NCBI GenBank assembly: GCA_024529925.1
Contig: JAFEUB010000724.1
Coordinates: 352,814-416,813, forward strand
Direction of reading: 5' to 3'
Length of the DNA: 64,000 bases
Origin: Ophthalmolycus amberensis
Lineage: Eukaryota; Chordata; Actinopteri; Perciformes; Zoarcidae
The position numbers and the translations under genes are program-made. Below the pieces are notes generated by a model, which saw only the letters and a list, made by a program, of their open reading frames with translations, was not told the DNA's origin and did no database searches. This document shows positions 41,618 to 53,427 of this stretch, one piece after another (position 1 is the first letter of the stretch; the number at the start of each line of letters is the position of its first letter).

Positions 41618-41915
41618 TAGATAGATAGATAGATAGATAGATGTAAACTTTATTTATCCCCAGGGGGAAATTCGTTTGTAGCAGCAGCAATTTACAGAGT
41701 AAAATATAACATATGGAATGCACAATATCTACAGTACAATAAAATACCAGAGCAGATATTGAATTGAAGGAATAGATTAATAAAAAATGAGCTAGAATAG
41801 AAATAGAAATAGAAATGCACAGTATATACCATGAATATAGTGGTATTAATTAAATAAAATTAGCAACTAGTAAACTAAACTAAACAGCCTGGACAGTAGA
41901 GCCAGGATCACCAAC
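41618..41915 (-). mobile_element. Rex1 3' UTR and tail, left piece of a Rex1 split by LINE B
   Basis: (TATC)n tail at 41618-41642 (minus strand), then CTTTATTTATCCCCAGGGGG (plus-strand wording). Aligns to 20197-20478. The matching coding piece, in the same orientation, lies on the other side of LINE B at 46827-47885. Confidence 0.85.
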
Positions 41916-42217
41916 AACAAGCAACAGCCGTGTAGCGTTGTAGTCATGTGAAGGACGACGATCTGGCCCGCTTTTCAACGACCTTGATGAGAGAGTGCAG
42001 TCGCTTTGCTGCTTGCTCTTGCCTCTGCTTGCCTCTGCTTGCATTTTCTTGCATTTTCTTGCTTCAATTTGCCAGATATATCACATATATCTTGCCAGAT
42101 ATATCACATATATCACTCTTCAACGTTTGAGTGAAGACAAATCCAGAAAGTCGTCGAGCTATTTGGATTGTTGGCTAATGCTAACTAGCAGCTAAGTTAA
42201 AGCTAAGTAGCAGCAAG

Positions 42218-43600
42218 ATGCCTCCCTTCTCCACGGATGACTACTACAAACTCCTACAGAAGATTGCAGTCTTGGAAACAAAAATCTACCGACTAGAAGT
42301 AAACGTGGAAGTAAATGGACTGTGTGGGAATGATACCACTCTACCATGGACTCAAAACACTGGACAAATGCAAGCTAAGACACAGCTAACTAGCACAACC
42401 AGGCCTACCAAGAAACAGGAGGAGAGAGCAGATAATGAATCTTATGCGACTGACTGGCCTGCACTAGCACACGGGCAGAACTCCTCCTCAACCCCTGCAC
42501 CCAGATGGACAAAGCCAAGGACAGCTAAGGAAAGTAAAACCTGCAAAATACCTCCACAACAACCAAGCCTACAACTTCAAAACAGAGTTGCTCCATTGTC
42601 GCAGGATCCTAAATCTCCATCTGATGACCTGGATAAGCAGCTATCTCCTCAAAGCGGGGTAAGAACTGAGAGTAAATGTGAGAAAAGGCCGCAGGCAAAG
42701 CTAGTGACTGGGCCGGAGACTCTGATTGTTGGTGACTATGCTGTAAAAGATGTCAGAAAACTGTGCAGCAAGAACACCAAAATACTCTGCTTTCCGAAAG
42801 ATATGGTCTCTGACATGAGAGACAAATTCCTGGACATCGTGGCTGACTATCCCACAGCGAAAAACATCATCGTGCATACAGGAAGCTGTGATATTGTGAA
42901 ACAACAGTCTGAAGTTCTGAAGCGAGACTTTATTGATCTGTTAAACACAGTCAGCTCTGTCAAGGCTGAGGTGTTTATCAGTGGCCCTCTTCCACCAGTC
43001 AGAGGAGGAGATGAAGGATTCAGCAGGCTGTTTGCACTGAACAGATGGCTGTCAACTGCATGTGCTGACCATTCAGTACATTTTATCAACAATTTCTACC
43101 TTTTCTGGGAGCGCAGACATCTTTTTGCAGCGCATGGAATTTGCCTGAACAAGTCAGGGGTAAAACTGTTTACCTCTAACCTGTTTTTCTCCCTGCGTCA
43201 CTCGTCTGTCCCTACTGCCAAGGACAAGATACAAGAGGAGTCTAAACAAGAGATAACCACACAGCATCGCCATGGAGACCTGACGGGAAGGATGCCCCCG
43301 CCTAACGACAGCCAAAAGGAGGAGTCTCCAACCTCATCATCAGGGACCGCCTTCTCCTCCGATCTCCCACTTTCCCCACTCTTCCTAGACGCGGAGTCTT
43401 TACCTCCCTCCCCAGCTATTTCGGGTCCATACTTTGGATCGCAATCCTCTCTCACACTCTCCCCATCCTCCCCCCACCTGGAGTTCACTGACAACATGAA
43501 AAAGCTGGTCATTGCTGGAACCAAACACACACCTCTTCACACTCCCCGACAGCTCTACAACCGTCCTCTGTCTCCCCTACCTGATGGAGGAAATAATTGA
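42218..43600 (+). CDS. LINE B ORF1: SGNH-like fold with degenerate catalytic motifs
   Basis: 460 residues. The N-terminus has a short coiled coil (LLQKIAVLETKIYRLEVNV), then a polar linker, then a domain that aligns in order with LINE A ORF1: LIVGDYAVKDV (about residue 169), KNIIVHTGSCDIV (about 217), EVFISGPLPP, FSRLFALNRWL, HFINNFYLFW, AAHGICLNKSG (about 302). The catalytic positions are changed: GDS to GDY, GxND to GSCD, DGIH to HGIC. A long Ser/Pro-rich tail follows. Open reading frame, so it was probably functional at insertion, but I infer not as an esterase. Confidence 0.85.
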   Translation: MPPFSTDDYYKLLQKIAVLETKIYRLEVNVEVNGLCGNDTTLPWTQNTGQMQAKTQLTSTTRPTKKQEERADNESYATDWPALAHGQNSSSTPAPRWTKPRTAKESKTCKIPPQQPSLQLQNRVAPLSQDPKSPSDDLDKQLSPQSGVRTESKCEKRPQAKLVTGPETLIVGDYAVKDVRKLCSKNTKILCFPKDMVSDMRDKFLDIVADYPTAKNIIVHTGSCDIVKQQSEVLKRDFIDLLNTVSSVKAEVFISGPLPPVRGGDEGFSRLFALNRWLSTACADHSVHFINNFYLFWERRHLFAAHGICLNKSGVKLFTSNLFFSLRHSSVPTAKDKIQEESKQEITTQHRHGDLTGRMPPPNDSQKEESPTSSSGTAFSSDLPLSPLFLDAESLPPSPAISGPYFGSQSSLTLSPSSPHLEFTDNMKKLVIAGTKHTPLHTPRQLYNRPLSPLPDGGNN

Positions 43601-43669
43601 TATCTTCTGGGTCCAGGCTACAGGGCTAATGATACCAATGACTCTCTCCAGGAAAAGTCGGGGCCCTGT

Positions 43670-46617
43670 ATGCAGCTAGCCGCTTCAATTCCTGTCTTGC
43701 AAGTTTATAGAAAAATAAAGGTGAGGCTGCGAAGAAACAATAGTAAACATGCAAACTTATCAAACTTAGCATACATTCCTCGTCAGCCTGTCCAAATAAA
43801 TTGGGCAAAGAAAGCTTTAACCACATTAAACTTAGCTTTATTAAATGTCAGGTCTCTGTCAGGAAAAACATTTTTAATCAATGATTTTATTGTTAGGCAC
43901 AAACTGGACATTTTGTTTTTAACTGAAACTTGGTTAAATCAAGATAACAGTGCAGCTGTTCTTATTGAATCAACACCTCACAACTTCAGTTTCATGAGTG
44001 AAACAAGAGCGCATAAGAAAGGAGGTGGAGTTGCTGTTTTATTTAATGATTCTCTTCAATGCAAGCAGATGCCCTTTGGTCATTTTAGTTCTTTTGAATA
44101 TGTGGCTCTGAATTCCACTCAAGCTTTATTCCTAAACATTTACAGACCGCCTAAATACTGTGCAACCTTCTTTGATGAGTTTACTGAACTGCTGTCTGTA
44201 ATCTGTATTGATTTTGACTGTGTTGTTATTGTTGGTGATTTTAATGTCCATGTTGATAATCCCCAGGACAGAGAGTCAATAGAACTATGTGGTGTCCTTG
44301 ATAACTATGATCTGACTCAGCATGTGACAGGACCCACCCACAACAGGGGGCACACTCTGGACCTAATCATCACCAAAGGTGTAAACATTTCCAAGGTTGC
44401 TGTGACTGATGTTGCACTCTCTGATCATTTCTGTGTTTTCTTTGAGAGTGCAATCTCCTTGCACACAAATGTCCAAACCAAGGTTGTGACAAAGCGTTAC
44501 ATCTCTGAAAACACCAGTGAACTATTTATTCAGAAGTTCTCCTCCACACCAGCCCTCTCTTGTCTCTCAGTCAATGAGCTTGTAGATGGCTTCAATTTTA
44601 AAGTTAAAAATATTATTGATGCCATTGCACCCACTAAAGTGAAGGTTGTCTCGGGTAAGCAAAGATCTCCTTGGAGAAATGCTACGCTGGTCAAAATAGA
44701 GAAACGAGAGTGTCGGAAAGCTGAGCGCAGGTGGCGAAAAACTAATCTCCAGGTTCACTGTGACATCTACAAAGAGAGACTTCGCAATTATAATTTGGAA
44801 CTTAGAAATGCAAGGCAGTCATTCTTCTCTGACATCATAACCAAAAACAAGAACAATACACGCGCCTTATTTGCTACCGTCGACAGGCTAACAAACCCTC
44901 CAGTGTCGGTAGCTGCTGAACTCCAATCCACCTGGGCATGCAATCAATTTGCCACCTTTTTTACTGACAAAATTCAGAAAATTAGACAAGCAGTCAGTGC
45001 CTCCACATCAACCACAGGATATGTGTTGTCCCGATCTAACATCCATTCAAATATCATGACACAATTTCATTCAATCGACCGTAGAAGCCTAGAAGACATC
45101 ATACAACATCTGAAGTCATCCTCCTGCTGCTTGGATATTCTACCAACACACTTTTTCAAAAATATTTCAAACTGCATGACCACTGATCTTTTACAAATTG
45201 TAAACACATCCCTTCTCTCAGGTGTCTTCCCACAAGCCCTAAAAACTGCAGTTATTAAACCACTCCTAAAGAAAGCTAGTTTAGACTCCGCAACGATGAA
45301 AAATTATAGGCCAATATCAAACCTCCCATTTTTAAGTAAAATAATTGAAAAAGCGGTTTTCCAACAGCTGACCGACTTCTTGGCCGTAAATAACTGCTTT
45401 GATGTTTTCCAGTCAGGCTTTCGACAGCACCACAGCACTGAAACTGCTCTTGTTAAGGTTTTCAACGACATCCACTTAAACATAGACAATGGCAGAAGTT
45501 CAGTCTTAGTGTTACTAGATCTCAGTGCTGCATTCGACACGGTCGACCATGCCATACTCCTAGAAAGACTAAAAATCTGGGTGGGACTCTCTGGCACAGC
45601 ACTTAACTGGTTTGAATCCTACTTGAAGGGCCGAGAATACTTTGTCTGTAGCTGATTACACATCAGAGCTGACTAAAATGACATGTGGTGTTCCCCAAGG
45701 TTCAATACTGGGGCCCCCTCTGTTCAACATCTACATGCTTCCACTAGCTCAGATTATGGAAAACAACAAAGTGTGTTATCATAATTATGCAGACGACACA
45801 CAAATCTACACTAACTATGTCACCAGGGGACTATAATCCCATACAAGGGCTGGGTAACTGCATTGAACAAATCAACAACTGGATGTGCCAGAATTTTCTT
45901 CAATTAAACAAAGATAAAACAGAAGTAATTGTTTTTGGTACCAAGGACGAACAATTGAAAATCACCGCTCAGCTTCAGTCAATGATGTTAAAACCCACAA
46001 ACCAAGCCAGAAATCTAGGTGTAGTTATGGATTCAGACCTCAACCTGAACAGCCATATCAAGACAATTACAAAATCAGCCTACTATCACCTGAAGAATAT
46101 ATCAAGGATTAGAGGACTTATGTCTCAACAGGATTTGGAAAAACTTGTCCATGCATTTATCTTCAGCAGACTGGACTACTGTAACGGTGTGTTTACAGGT
46201 CTCTGTAAAAAATCCGTCAGAAAGCTGCAGCTGATTCAGAACGCTGCAGCTCGAGTCCTCACTAAGACCAGGAGGGTGGACCACATCACTCCAGTTCTGA
46301 GGTCTTTGCACTGGCTTCCTGTCCAACAAAGAATTGACTTTAAAATCCTGCTGTTGGTTTACAAAGCACTGAATGGTTTGGGACCAAAATACATCTCCGA
46401 TCTGCTACTACCTTATGAACCATCCCGACCCCTCAGGTCGTCTGGGACCGGTCTACTTTCTGTTCCCAGAGTCAGAACTAAACATGGAGAAGCAGCGTTC
46501 AGTTTTTCTGCTCCACATATCTGGAACAAAGTCCCAGAAAGCTGCAGGTCTGCTGAGACCCTCAGCTCATTTAAATCAAGATTGAAGACCTTTCTGTTTG
46601 CTGCTACCTTTAATTGA
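43670..46617 (+). pseudogene. LINE B ORF2: AP endonuclease plus reverse transcriptase, two frameshifts
   Basis: Endonuclease: LALLNVRSLSGKTFL, FLTETWL, VIVGDFNVHVD, GHTLDLIITKGV, LSDHF. RT: VIKPLLKKASLDS, NYRPISNLPFLSKIIEKAV, FQSGFRQHHSTETALVKV, LLDLSAAFDTVDH. The first frame ends at 45655 just after GREYFV; the sequence continues one frame over as SVADYTSELTKMTCGVPQG and YADDTQIY, consistent with loss of a TC pair. A second shift at about 45815-45830 leads into GDYNPIQGLGNCIEQINNWM and the C-terminal region to 46617. So this copy is inactive but not old. Confidence 0.9.
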
Positions 46618-46826
46618 ACCACGTTCAATTAATATATTAATCAATTTCCTGCATTTCTGCATTTTACTACTGCATTTTATTTCTTACACTGTTTTTTAAT
46701 TGTTTTTGAAATCTCCTTTTCTTTTGCCTTGTTTTTGATGCTTTTAATGGTTTTATGTGAAGCACTTTGAATTACCTTGTTGTTGAAATGTGCTATACAA
46801 ATAAACTTGCCTTGCCTTGCCTTGCC

Positions 46827-47885
46827 GAGGTGTTTTATTATAAAGTCTAATGGCAGTGGGCAGGAATGTTTTTCTGAATCTGTCCTTGTGACAGCGGAGC
46901 TGGATCAGTCTGTTGGAGAAAGTGCTACGCTGTCCCTGCAGGAGGTGATGGAGAGGGTGGTCCGGGTTATCCAATATGGATAATAGTTTCTTCAGTGTCC
47001 TCCTCTCCACCACCTCTTCCAGATTGTCTTGTTTGCAGCCAATGATGGAGCCGGCCTTCTTAACTAGTTTGTTAAGTCTGTTGGTGTCTCCGGCTCCAAT
47101 CCTGCTCCCCCAGCAGACTACGGCGAAGTACAGTGCACTGGCCACAACAGACTGGTAGAACATCTCCAGCATCTTGCTGCACACGTTGAAGGATCGAAGT
47201 TTCCTCAAGAAAAAGAGTAGACTCATCCCCTTCTTGTACACAGCGTTGATGTTGGTCTTCCAGTTCAGTCTGCTGTCGATGGAGACACCCAGGTACTTGT
47301 ACTCCTCCACCATGTCCACATCCTCTCCCAGAACTCTCAGCGGTTGTGGAGCCGTCGTCTTCCTCCTGAAGTTGACCACCATCTCTCTGGTCTTGGCCAC
47401 GTTCAGACGCAGGTGATTTCTACCGGCCCACTCCACAAAGTCATCCACTACTGCCCTGTACTCCTCCTCCCGTCCGTCCCTTATACACCCGACCACTGCA
47501 GAGTCATCAGAGAACTTCTGCAGATGGCATGACCCAGAGTTGTACTGGAAGTCAGTGGTGTACAAGGTGAACAGGAAGGGAGACAGAACAGTTCCCTGTG
47601 GGGCTCCAATATCACTGACCACCGTATCAGACAGCACACGGCCCAGTCGGACAAACTGTGGTCTGCCCGTGAGGTAGTCAGTGATCCAGGAGACGGTGGA
47701 CGCGTTCACCCCCACCACCCGCAGCTTCTCACTCAGCAGCACTGGTTGGATGGTGTTAAATGCACTGGAGAAATCAAAGAAAGTGATTCTCACAGAGCCA
47801 CCGGATCCATCCAGGTGCGACTGAGCTCGTTGCAGCAGGTAGATGATGGCGTCGTCCACCCCCAGGTTAAGGTGCATATCAACAG
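46827..47885 (-). pseudogene. Rex1 reverse transcriptase, 5'-truncated, right piece of the split element
   Basis: Minus strand reads LNLGVDDAIIYLLQRAQSH, VRITFFDFSSAFNTIQP, YLTGRPQFVRLGRV, GAPQGTVLSPFLFTLYTTDF, HLQKFSDDSAVVGCI (Rex1-specific FSDD where most have F/YADD), HLRLNVAKTREMVVNF, KYLGVSIDSRLNW and FRKTFLPTAIRLYN. The frame is open; it stops matching at about 46840, where LINE B enters, and at about 47880 (5' truncation). Confidence 0.92.
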
Positions 47886-47939
47886 ATTTCAATTTGAAAA
47901 AAGAATGCAGCGCAATTAGTATGTTATGCACGCAATCAT

Positions 47940-48138
47940 TAATGAGGAAGTATAAAGACTGCAAAGGCACGCACGGCGGGCGGTAGTGGAGGTGGATGGG
48001 TCCAACAAACTTTCAGCCAGGAGATCCCGTGTTCGTTCCCCATGTGAAACGAGAAGCCAACATTGATCCATTTGTCACATAACTTGGGTACTTGTGTGGT
48101 AATTTCAACTCAAACAACGACCTTTTCCAAAACCTAAC
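47940..48138 (+). repeat. SINE-like repeat family F2, copy 1 (left part)
   Basis: Shares AACTTTCAGCCAGGAGATC.. GTGTTCGTTCCCC, GTGAAACGAGAAGCCAAC and CCAAAACCTAAC with 57710-57900. The GTTCG.TCCCC motif resembles a pol III B box, so a tRNA-derived origin is possible. Split from 50170-50235 by the LTR-like insertion. Confidence 0.6.
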
Positions 48139-50169
48139 TGTTGGGGTCTGAGCATATGGCTTCAACATGTGCTGTGGACAAAGAGAATCAGGCCTTCCCT
48201 TTTTTAAGCAAAGGTTTCATCCTGATTGTGGTTTGATGAGAGCAAACCTCCTCTGGAAGGAATTTCACACTAGGGTGTGAATTTCCCCCCCCCCCCCCCC
48301 CCCCCAGAAACTATGGTTCCTGAATGCACCGCTGCAATCTCATTGGCCGAGAGCCAAGACAGCACCAGGACCCCTGTGGTTCAACCACTGTCCAACAAAA
48401 CTGCCTGCAGCTCACACCTCCTGGCTTTTTCCCTTCGACCTCAGTCGAGCTAGGGAGCACACAAACGCTCTCTTCGCTCGGACCCCCGTCCTGGCTACAG
48501 AAGATCCAGCAGCCTTCCTCTCCCCCCCTCCAGCGCGACGCTGGCCACGAGGAAGCAGCGGCCTTCACCCTCATCAAACCCTGACAGGGCACGAGCCATT
48601 TCGCTGGACGAAACAGCAGTGCTCCACTCTGAGTAAGGCTCATCACCCCGTGAGATCGAATCACTTCCCCGATCCGTTTCTCCGTTTTTACTTTTTCTTT
48701 TGTGCACAAGTCGGCAGAAGGAGCACGACCAAGCCTCACTCCTTCACCGATGATTCCCGGTAAGACGCGCAGACACGCCGTCTCATCCGAAGTTAACTGT
48801 CCTCCCTGCAGCGAGTACAGATCGGACCTGCGTTTGCTCCAGAGCCACGCCAACGGACCGAAGCCGCACCAGCAAAAGCCCGCTGCAAGGCCGCGCTGAA
48901 AGCAGCCCCCCTCCCTTTCCCTCGAGGGAACGGGCCATTCTTCAACGGACCCCTCTCTCCTCTGCGAGGAAGCGTCTCACAGTAAGATTCATTGCATCTG
49001 GGCATAGCTTAGCTTAATATAACCTACGTTCAATTCAGGTTATTCATTTATGTGTTGATATTCCCGTATTTTGTTGTGAGAAGTTACTGTCGCGCGATAT
49101 TAAGGTATTGCGTAATCAGCGCGGACGCCGAAGCCCCGCTGTATTGTCTTGAACTGCTGTAACTATCTGCATTAGACTCGTCGCTGATGGTAGATTGATC
49201 GTTGTGTAGTATCACTTGAGAGACGTGATCAGAGAACACCACGCTCATCTCACCGCAGCGATAAAGATCTGTTGTATGTGGGGATTATTTTGACTTATTT
49301 CATTTCGTTCTGTTTGATTTCTCTCTTCATTAAATCGACTCTGAGTGAGCGGAGAGTCGCGCTTATCACTGCATAAAGCTGCCGGTAGTTCAACCCGACA
49401 ACGGCATACTTATGCATGGTAAGGCAGCGATCCCCCATTCTCACTACAACGCGGACCGCACGCAGAAGTTCGATTCATGACCCCCCCTTTCTCTTGTTTC
49501 TTTGCTCTCCCACTTAACATACACACAGCCAGGACCCCTGCCCCGGGGTAACTCCGTGGCCTATTGTCCCAACTCACGCGATGCATCGGCACATGTGATT
49601 ACATACAGTAAGCTCCCCGCCATTTTGCCAGAGTCACTCGACTCCGCCATCTGGTGGTAGCTTAGATGTAAGTCCTTAAGACACACACACACACAGACCC
49701 ACACACACACACACACACACTTACACATGTACACCCTCCTCCCTTTTATTCATTAGACTTTAGGTATTAGGCATATAAAATTGTATGATAACGTTTATTG
49801 GTTGCAATATTAATTGATTTGATCATTTACTATTTTGATTTAATAAACTCTGTTATACTTTAAGGAGCAGTCGTCTGTGATTACTTGTACATATGTGCGT
49901 AATGAAACTGTATGTAGTAGCCTTGTGTACGAACTTAACCCTTCACTGTCACTGAATGTGTAGTCGCACCCGACTATTGACATTATGAGTGACCACTAAT
50001 TATGAGACTTAGTTTTATCGTTTGGTTATTGGTCCCTGTTCGCAGGGTGGTGCCCCGTTGTTATTAATAATCATTAATAATTGTTACATACATTAATAAT
50101 TCTATTGATGTCAAGAATTCAGTTTCTTAAATGCTGATAACCCAAACACGCTCCTTTACGTTCCCAACA
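48139..50169 (+). mobile_element. 2,031-bp LTR-like insertion with TAAC target duplication
   Basis: Ends TGTTGGGG... and ...CCCAACA, 7-bp inverted termini with TG/CA. TAAC on both sides (48135-48138 and 50170-50173). The paralogous repeat at about 57860-57880 has the unoccupied site (CTAAACCTAACCAAGTAG). An AATAAA signal lies at about 49843, (CA)n at 49680-49720 and a (C)n run at 48286-48306. No coding domain recognised, so I call it a long solo LTR or a coding-free retroelement of unknown family. Confidence 0.72.
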
Positions 50170-50234
50170 TAACTAAGTAGTTTTGTTGTCTAAACCTAAC
50201 TGTTGTTTCCTGTGAAAACGGAACTTTATTTTGA
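50170..50234 (+). repeat. SINE-like repeat family F2, copy 1 (right part)
   Basis: TAACTAAGTAGTTTTGTTG continues the repeat interrupted at 48138. The TAAC at the start is the second target copy. Confidence 0.6.
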
Positions 50235-50254
50235 AAAGTTCTGATGATTGAAGC

Positions 50255-50500
50255 CAAGGCAGCCAAGGCGACTCCTCTGGTTGCAAAAAGAAGTCTGGTT
50301 GGATAGAAGTCTATGAGAAAATGACTCTACTTCTCGCTTGATTTATTACCTCAGTAAACATTGTAAACATGAGTTTATGATCTCAATCTCTAGTTTTAAG
50401 TCTTCTTCAATGCAGCAAGATGTTCATTTCGTAAATGATGGTCCATTTAGAGTCAACATACAGCTGCTATTATGACTATTGATTTTGTGGCTTGTTAGAG
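50255..50500 (-). repeat. dispersed repeat family F1, copy 2 (inverted)
   Basis: Reverse complement of 37860-38040: TAGAAGTCTATGAGAAAATG, AACATGAGTTTATGATCTCA, TTTTAAGTCTTCTTCAATGC. Lies directly after the SINE-like piece. Confidence 0.75.
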
Positions 50501-51139
50501 CTGTACGCTGGTTTAAAAAGCGAGGCCTCAGCTCAGGTCGATTAAAAGAGACAGATCGGAATAACTCTTACTAACGTTTTCATAGACTACACATAACGCT
50601 TTCTATTCAGAACAAATGGATCATAGTTTATCACCTCGATGTTTAAAATGGCATACAGAAAAGGGGAATTTATAGTGATATACAACGTTATTTAATATAA
50701 TTAATATGTTATATATATATTTTGTGATGTAAATATATGCCACATTGTTTTAACTGCATAGTCGAGGAGCTTAGTGGTATTTTATTTTCTTTTTTAAGAT
50801 CCTAGGCTTTTTCTGCTGAGTCTACATCTAAAGATGTCACTTCCCTCTGTGAAATTTAAATTGCTGAATAAATTATTGCTTTTGGCAAGAAAATGTATTG
50901 TTCAAATGGATCAAGGAGATCCCTCTTACTGTTACTTGAGGGGTACACAATGGTACTTCCTGAGTATGTATGTTTCTTTCTGTTTATTTGTGGTGCACTA
51001 TATGTTGTCGTGGTGATTGTTTTATACTATATGAAAAATGAAAGCGGACATATGCAAAATGCACTGTTTCAATGGCTTTTCATCATCAATATGTGTCCCA
51101 GGTGTGTGCGGATACTTCTCCATAGTGTCAGAGAAGACC
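50501..51139. other. lhfpl4 intron, unannotated
   Basis: The open frames at 50834-51159 have hydrophobic stretches but overlap in different frames and lack any family match. No gene claimed. Confidence 0.4.
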
Positions 51140-51290
51140 ATCCTCCTTTTCACCAGTAGAATGAGCCCTTCCTATCTACATAGGGAGCAGGTCCTCTTCA
51201 TGGAGTCCGCCATGTTGCACTGCTATGTTTCTACAGTAGCCCAGAATGGACAAATCAAACACTCTTGTTTCAACGTTGAAGTCGTAGGTT
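51140..51290 (-). repeat. dispersed repeat family F3, copy 1 (inverted)
   Basis: GGAGTCCGCCATGTTGCAC and GTTTCTACAGTAGCCCAGAA match, inverted, 53570-53640 (GGGCTACCGTAGAAATATGG, GACTCCGTGAAGAAGACC). Confidence 0.7.
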
Positions 51291-51364
51291 GAATTTGGTA
51301 GCGCCTCGAATGCACCTGAAGGAGACCTCACTAATCACTAATCATTATCTTGACACCTGCCACA

Positions 51365-51700
51365 TAATGGGCGACTGTGGCTAAGTGGATGGGCGACTGT
51401 GGCAGAGTCTTCCTTTAATCAGAGGATCGGCGGTTCGATCCCCGGCTCCGCTAGCCCATGTCGATGTGTCCTTGAGCAAGACATTTAACCCCAAAATTGC
51501 TCCCATAGCTGCGCCTACAGCTGTGCCTGTATGAATGTGGACAGTCTGATAGGCAGGTGGCACCTTGCCCCTTGCCATCAGTGTGTGAATTGGTGAATGA
51601 TGACATTCAATGATGACATGATGACAAAAGTGTTAAAGTGCTTTGAGTGGTCAGAAAGACTAGAAAAGCGCTATACAAGTACAGTCCATTTACCATTTTT
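51365..51700 (+). mobile_element. tRNA-derived SINE
   Basis: tRNA-like head with a clear B box (GGCGGTTCGATCCCCGG at about 51429-51445) and an A-box-like GTGGCTAAGTGG. The body includes CTTGAGCAAGACATTTAACC. The 3' end is the LINE-derived tail AAAGTGCTTTGAGTGGTCAG .. AGCGCTATACAAGTACAGTC. Not a functional tRNA: the head lacks a complete cloverleaf and is followed by SINE body. Confidence 0.8.
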
Positions 51701-53002
51701 ACATAAATGGCGCATGAAAACACTTGCAAGAGTATCTGGGTACACTGTAACACTGAAAAAACAAATTATGCACAAATGTACATGAAACACAAAGCAACAT
51801 TGATGCATAATTCAGACGAATAGAAAACAACTTTATCTAAATGCCTGAATAAAGAGCAGCTTCACTAACCACACACAGCAATGCTGAAGCAACTGGGAGC
51901 CGACTTGCAAATCAGGAGAAATAAATAACACAACAGATATGAGCTAAGCTAAGATCTTGTTCAAAATGGCTCCTCTGCTCTGATGAACATTCGCTGTTCA
52001 TTTTCCAAAGTGACTTGAGACATTTGTGACATCGATTGTAATCTGGTGTTTGGTCCGAGGCAGATGATGATACATGAGCGAGCCCTTCTGTGTTTCTGCG
52101 GTCTTAGACACAGTTCACTGGACCCAGCGAATCCTAACATTACATAAAGACTATATACAGATTGAATTGCCTATTTTAGGATGCTTGCTACTCGGAGAGC
52201 ATTTTGTGGGGTTTTTTACACCGCTGCACGCTTTGTTCTAACCCCAGAAAATAACAACGTTAATAAACCCATTGATGTTCGGCTCATCTACTAAACAGAT
52301 GGAAAGGAAGGTTATAAATATACAAATGTATAGTATGTGTGTGCATGTGTGCATGTCTATTGGCAGCTCCGTCCATCAGGCAGTATTGACACATTTTTAT
52401 CACATTTTTCATTCGCTGTAGCTCTGTCCACATTCATTTGAGGAAAAAGTGCACTGCTGATATTAAGTCAATAAGACTTTAAATAGCACAAATAGGACTG
52501 TTTAAATCAGCTGGAAAAATCTACACAACAGCACTGACATCATCTTAGGAAGTCAGCCAAGTTAAGGGCGATAGATGAAGAAGAAATTGCGGTGTGAATG
52601 CTGGATGCTGAAAAGCCGCCGCTACACCGTAGTCACGATACCAGAGATTAGTAGTCGATACCAAAACCAGTGAATTTCCTCGATTGTCAATAACCAATTT
52701 GATACCACGGTAAAAAACAAAAACATGACAGTAAACACTTAGAGCTAGTGTTAGGACGTTAAACAGGACATAATTCACTCTCTAATGTGAAAACATCTCC
52801 TTCAAACAACTGTACTTATTCAGGTTGCTCACCAAAAGCTAAACTTTAAAGATTACATTTGAACACATCCCGATAACATTATAAGTTACATTCTCCCAAG
52901 AAACATTTTGAACTAGGTCGGATTTGTAACATTATCAGGGGGAAAAAAGGGTGCAAATCCATGGTAGCGCCTTGCTCGAATGCCATCCATACCATAATAA
53001 CA
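51701..53002. other. lhfpl4 intron, unannotated
   Basis: No recognised gene or element. Confidence 0.4.
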
Positions 53003-53010
53003 CTACTTTA

Positions 53011-53427
53011 TAGGGGTTGAACCGTTCGGTACGAGGCTCACGGTTCGGTACGCATGACGAACCGAACAATACGTTTGAATGAAAAAAAAAAAACTTTATT
53101 TAACCAAGTAGTCCCATTGAGATTAAAAATCTCTTTTGCAAGATGTAAGTAACAATACTACATAACATTAAGGAGCAGTTTTTGTTTTTTATGCTTATGT
53201 GTTGCTAAGAAGACACCCCAGAAGATGGGTCACTCAGGTATAGTTCCATCATTGTTCAAAGTCAAAGAATAACTTTATGATGTTAGTTGTAATGAATAAA
53301 TATATTTTAAAATCAAGTACATTTCTCTGGCATTTATAGTTTTCTACTGTACCGAAACGTACCGAACCGTGGCTCCACTGTATCGTACCGAACCCAACCG
53401 TGAATTTTGTGAACCGTTACACCCCTA
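53011..53427 (-). mobile_element. hAT-type MITE, copy 2 (inverted relative to copy 1)
   Basis: Reverse complement of 1652-2146, including the CGGTTCGGTACG subterminal motifs. Ends TAGGGG.. and ..GTTACACCCCTA. Flanked on both sides by CTACTTTA (53003-53010 and 53428-53435), a perfect 8-bp duplication that assigns the family to hAT. Confidence 0.93.

Larger units (their letters stand above)
41916..46826 (+). mobile_element. L2-type LINE B, full-length-like, inserted into a Rex1
   Basis: 5' UTR (about 41916-42217), ORF1 (42218-43600), ORF2 (43670-46617, two frameshifts) and a 3' UTR with GTGCTATACAAATAAACTTG then (CCTTG)n ending at 46826. The 3' signature and the C-terminus 'LKTFLFAATFN' are L2-type. 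Exact 5' boundary uncertain by tens of bases because both sides are Rex1 sequence. Confidence 0.88.

Noticed and set aside
50834..51292. Possible small membrane proteins
   Set aside because: Three overlapping frames, no homology, and the right part belongs to dispersed repeat F3.
51380..51450. Functional tRNA gene
   Set aside because: A and B boxes are present but the cloverleaf is incomplete and the sequence continues into a SINE body and LINE-type tail.
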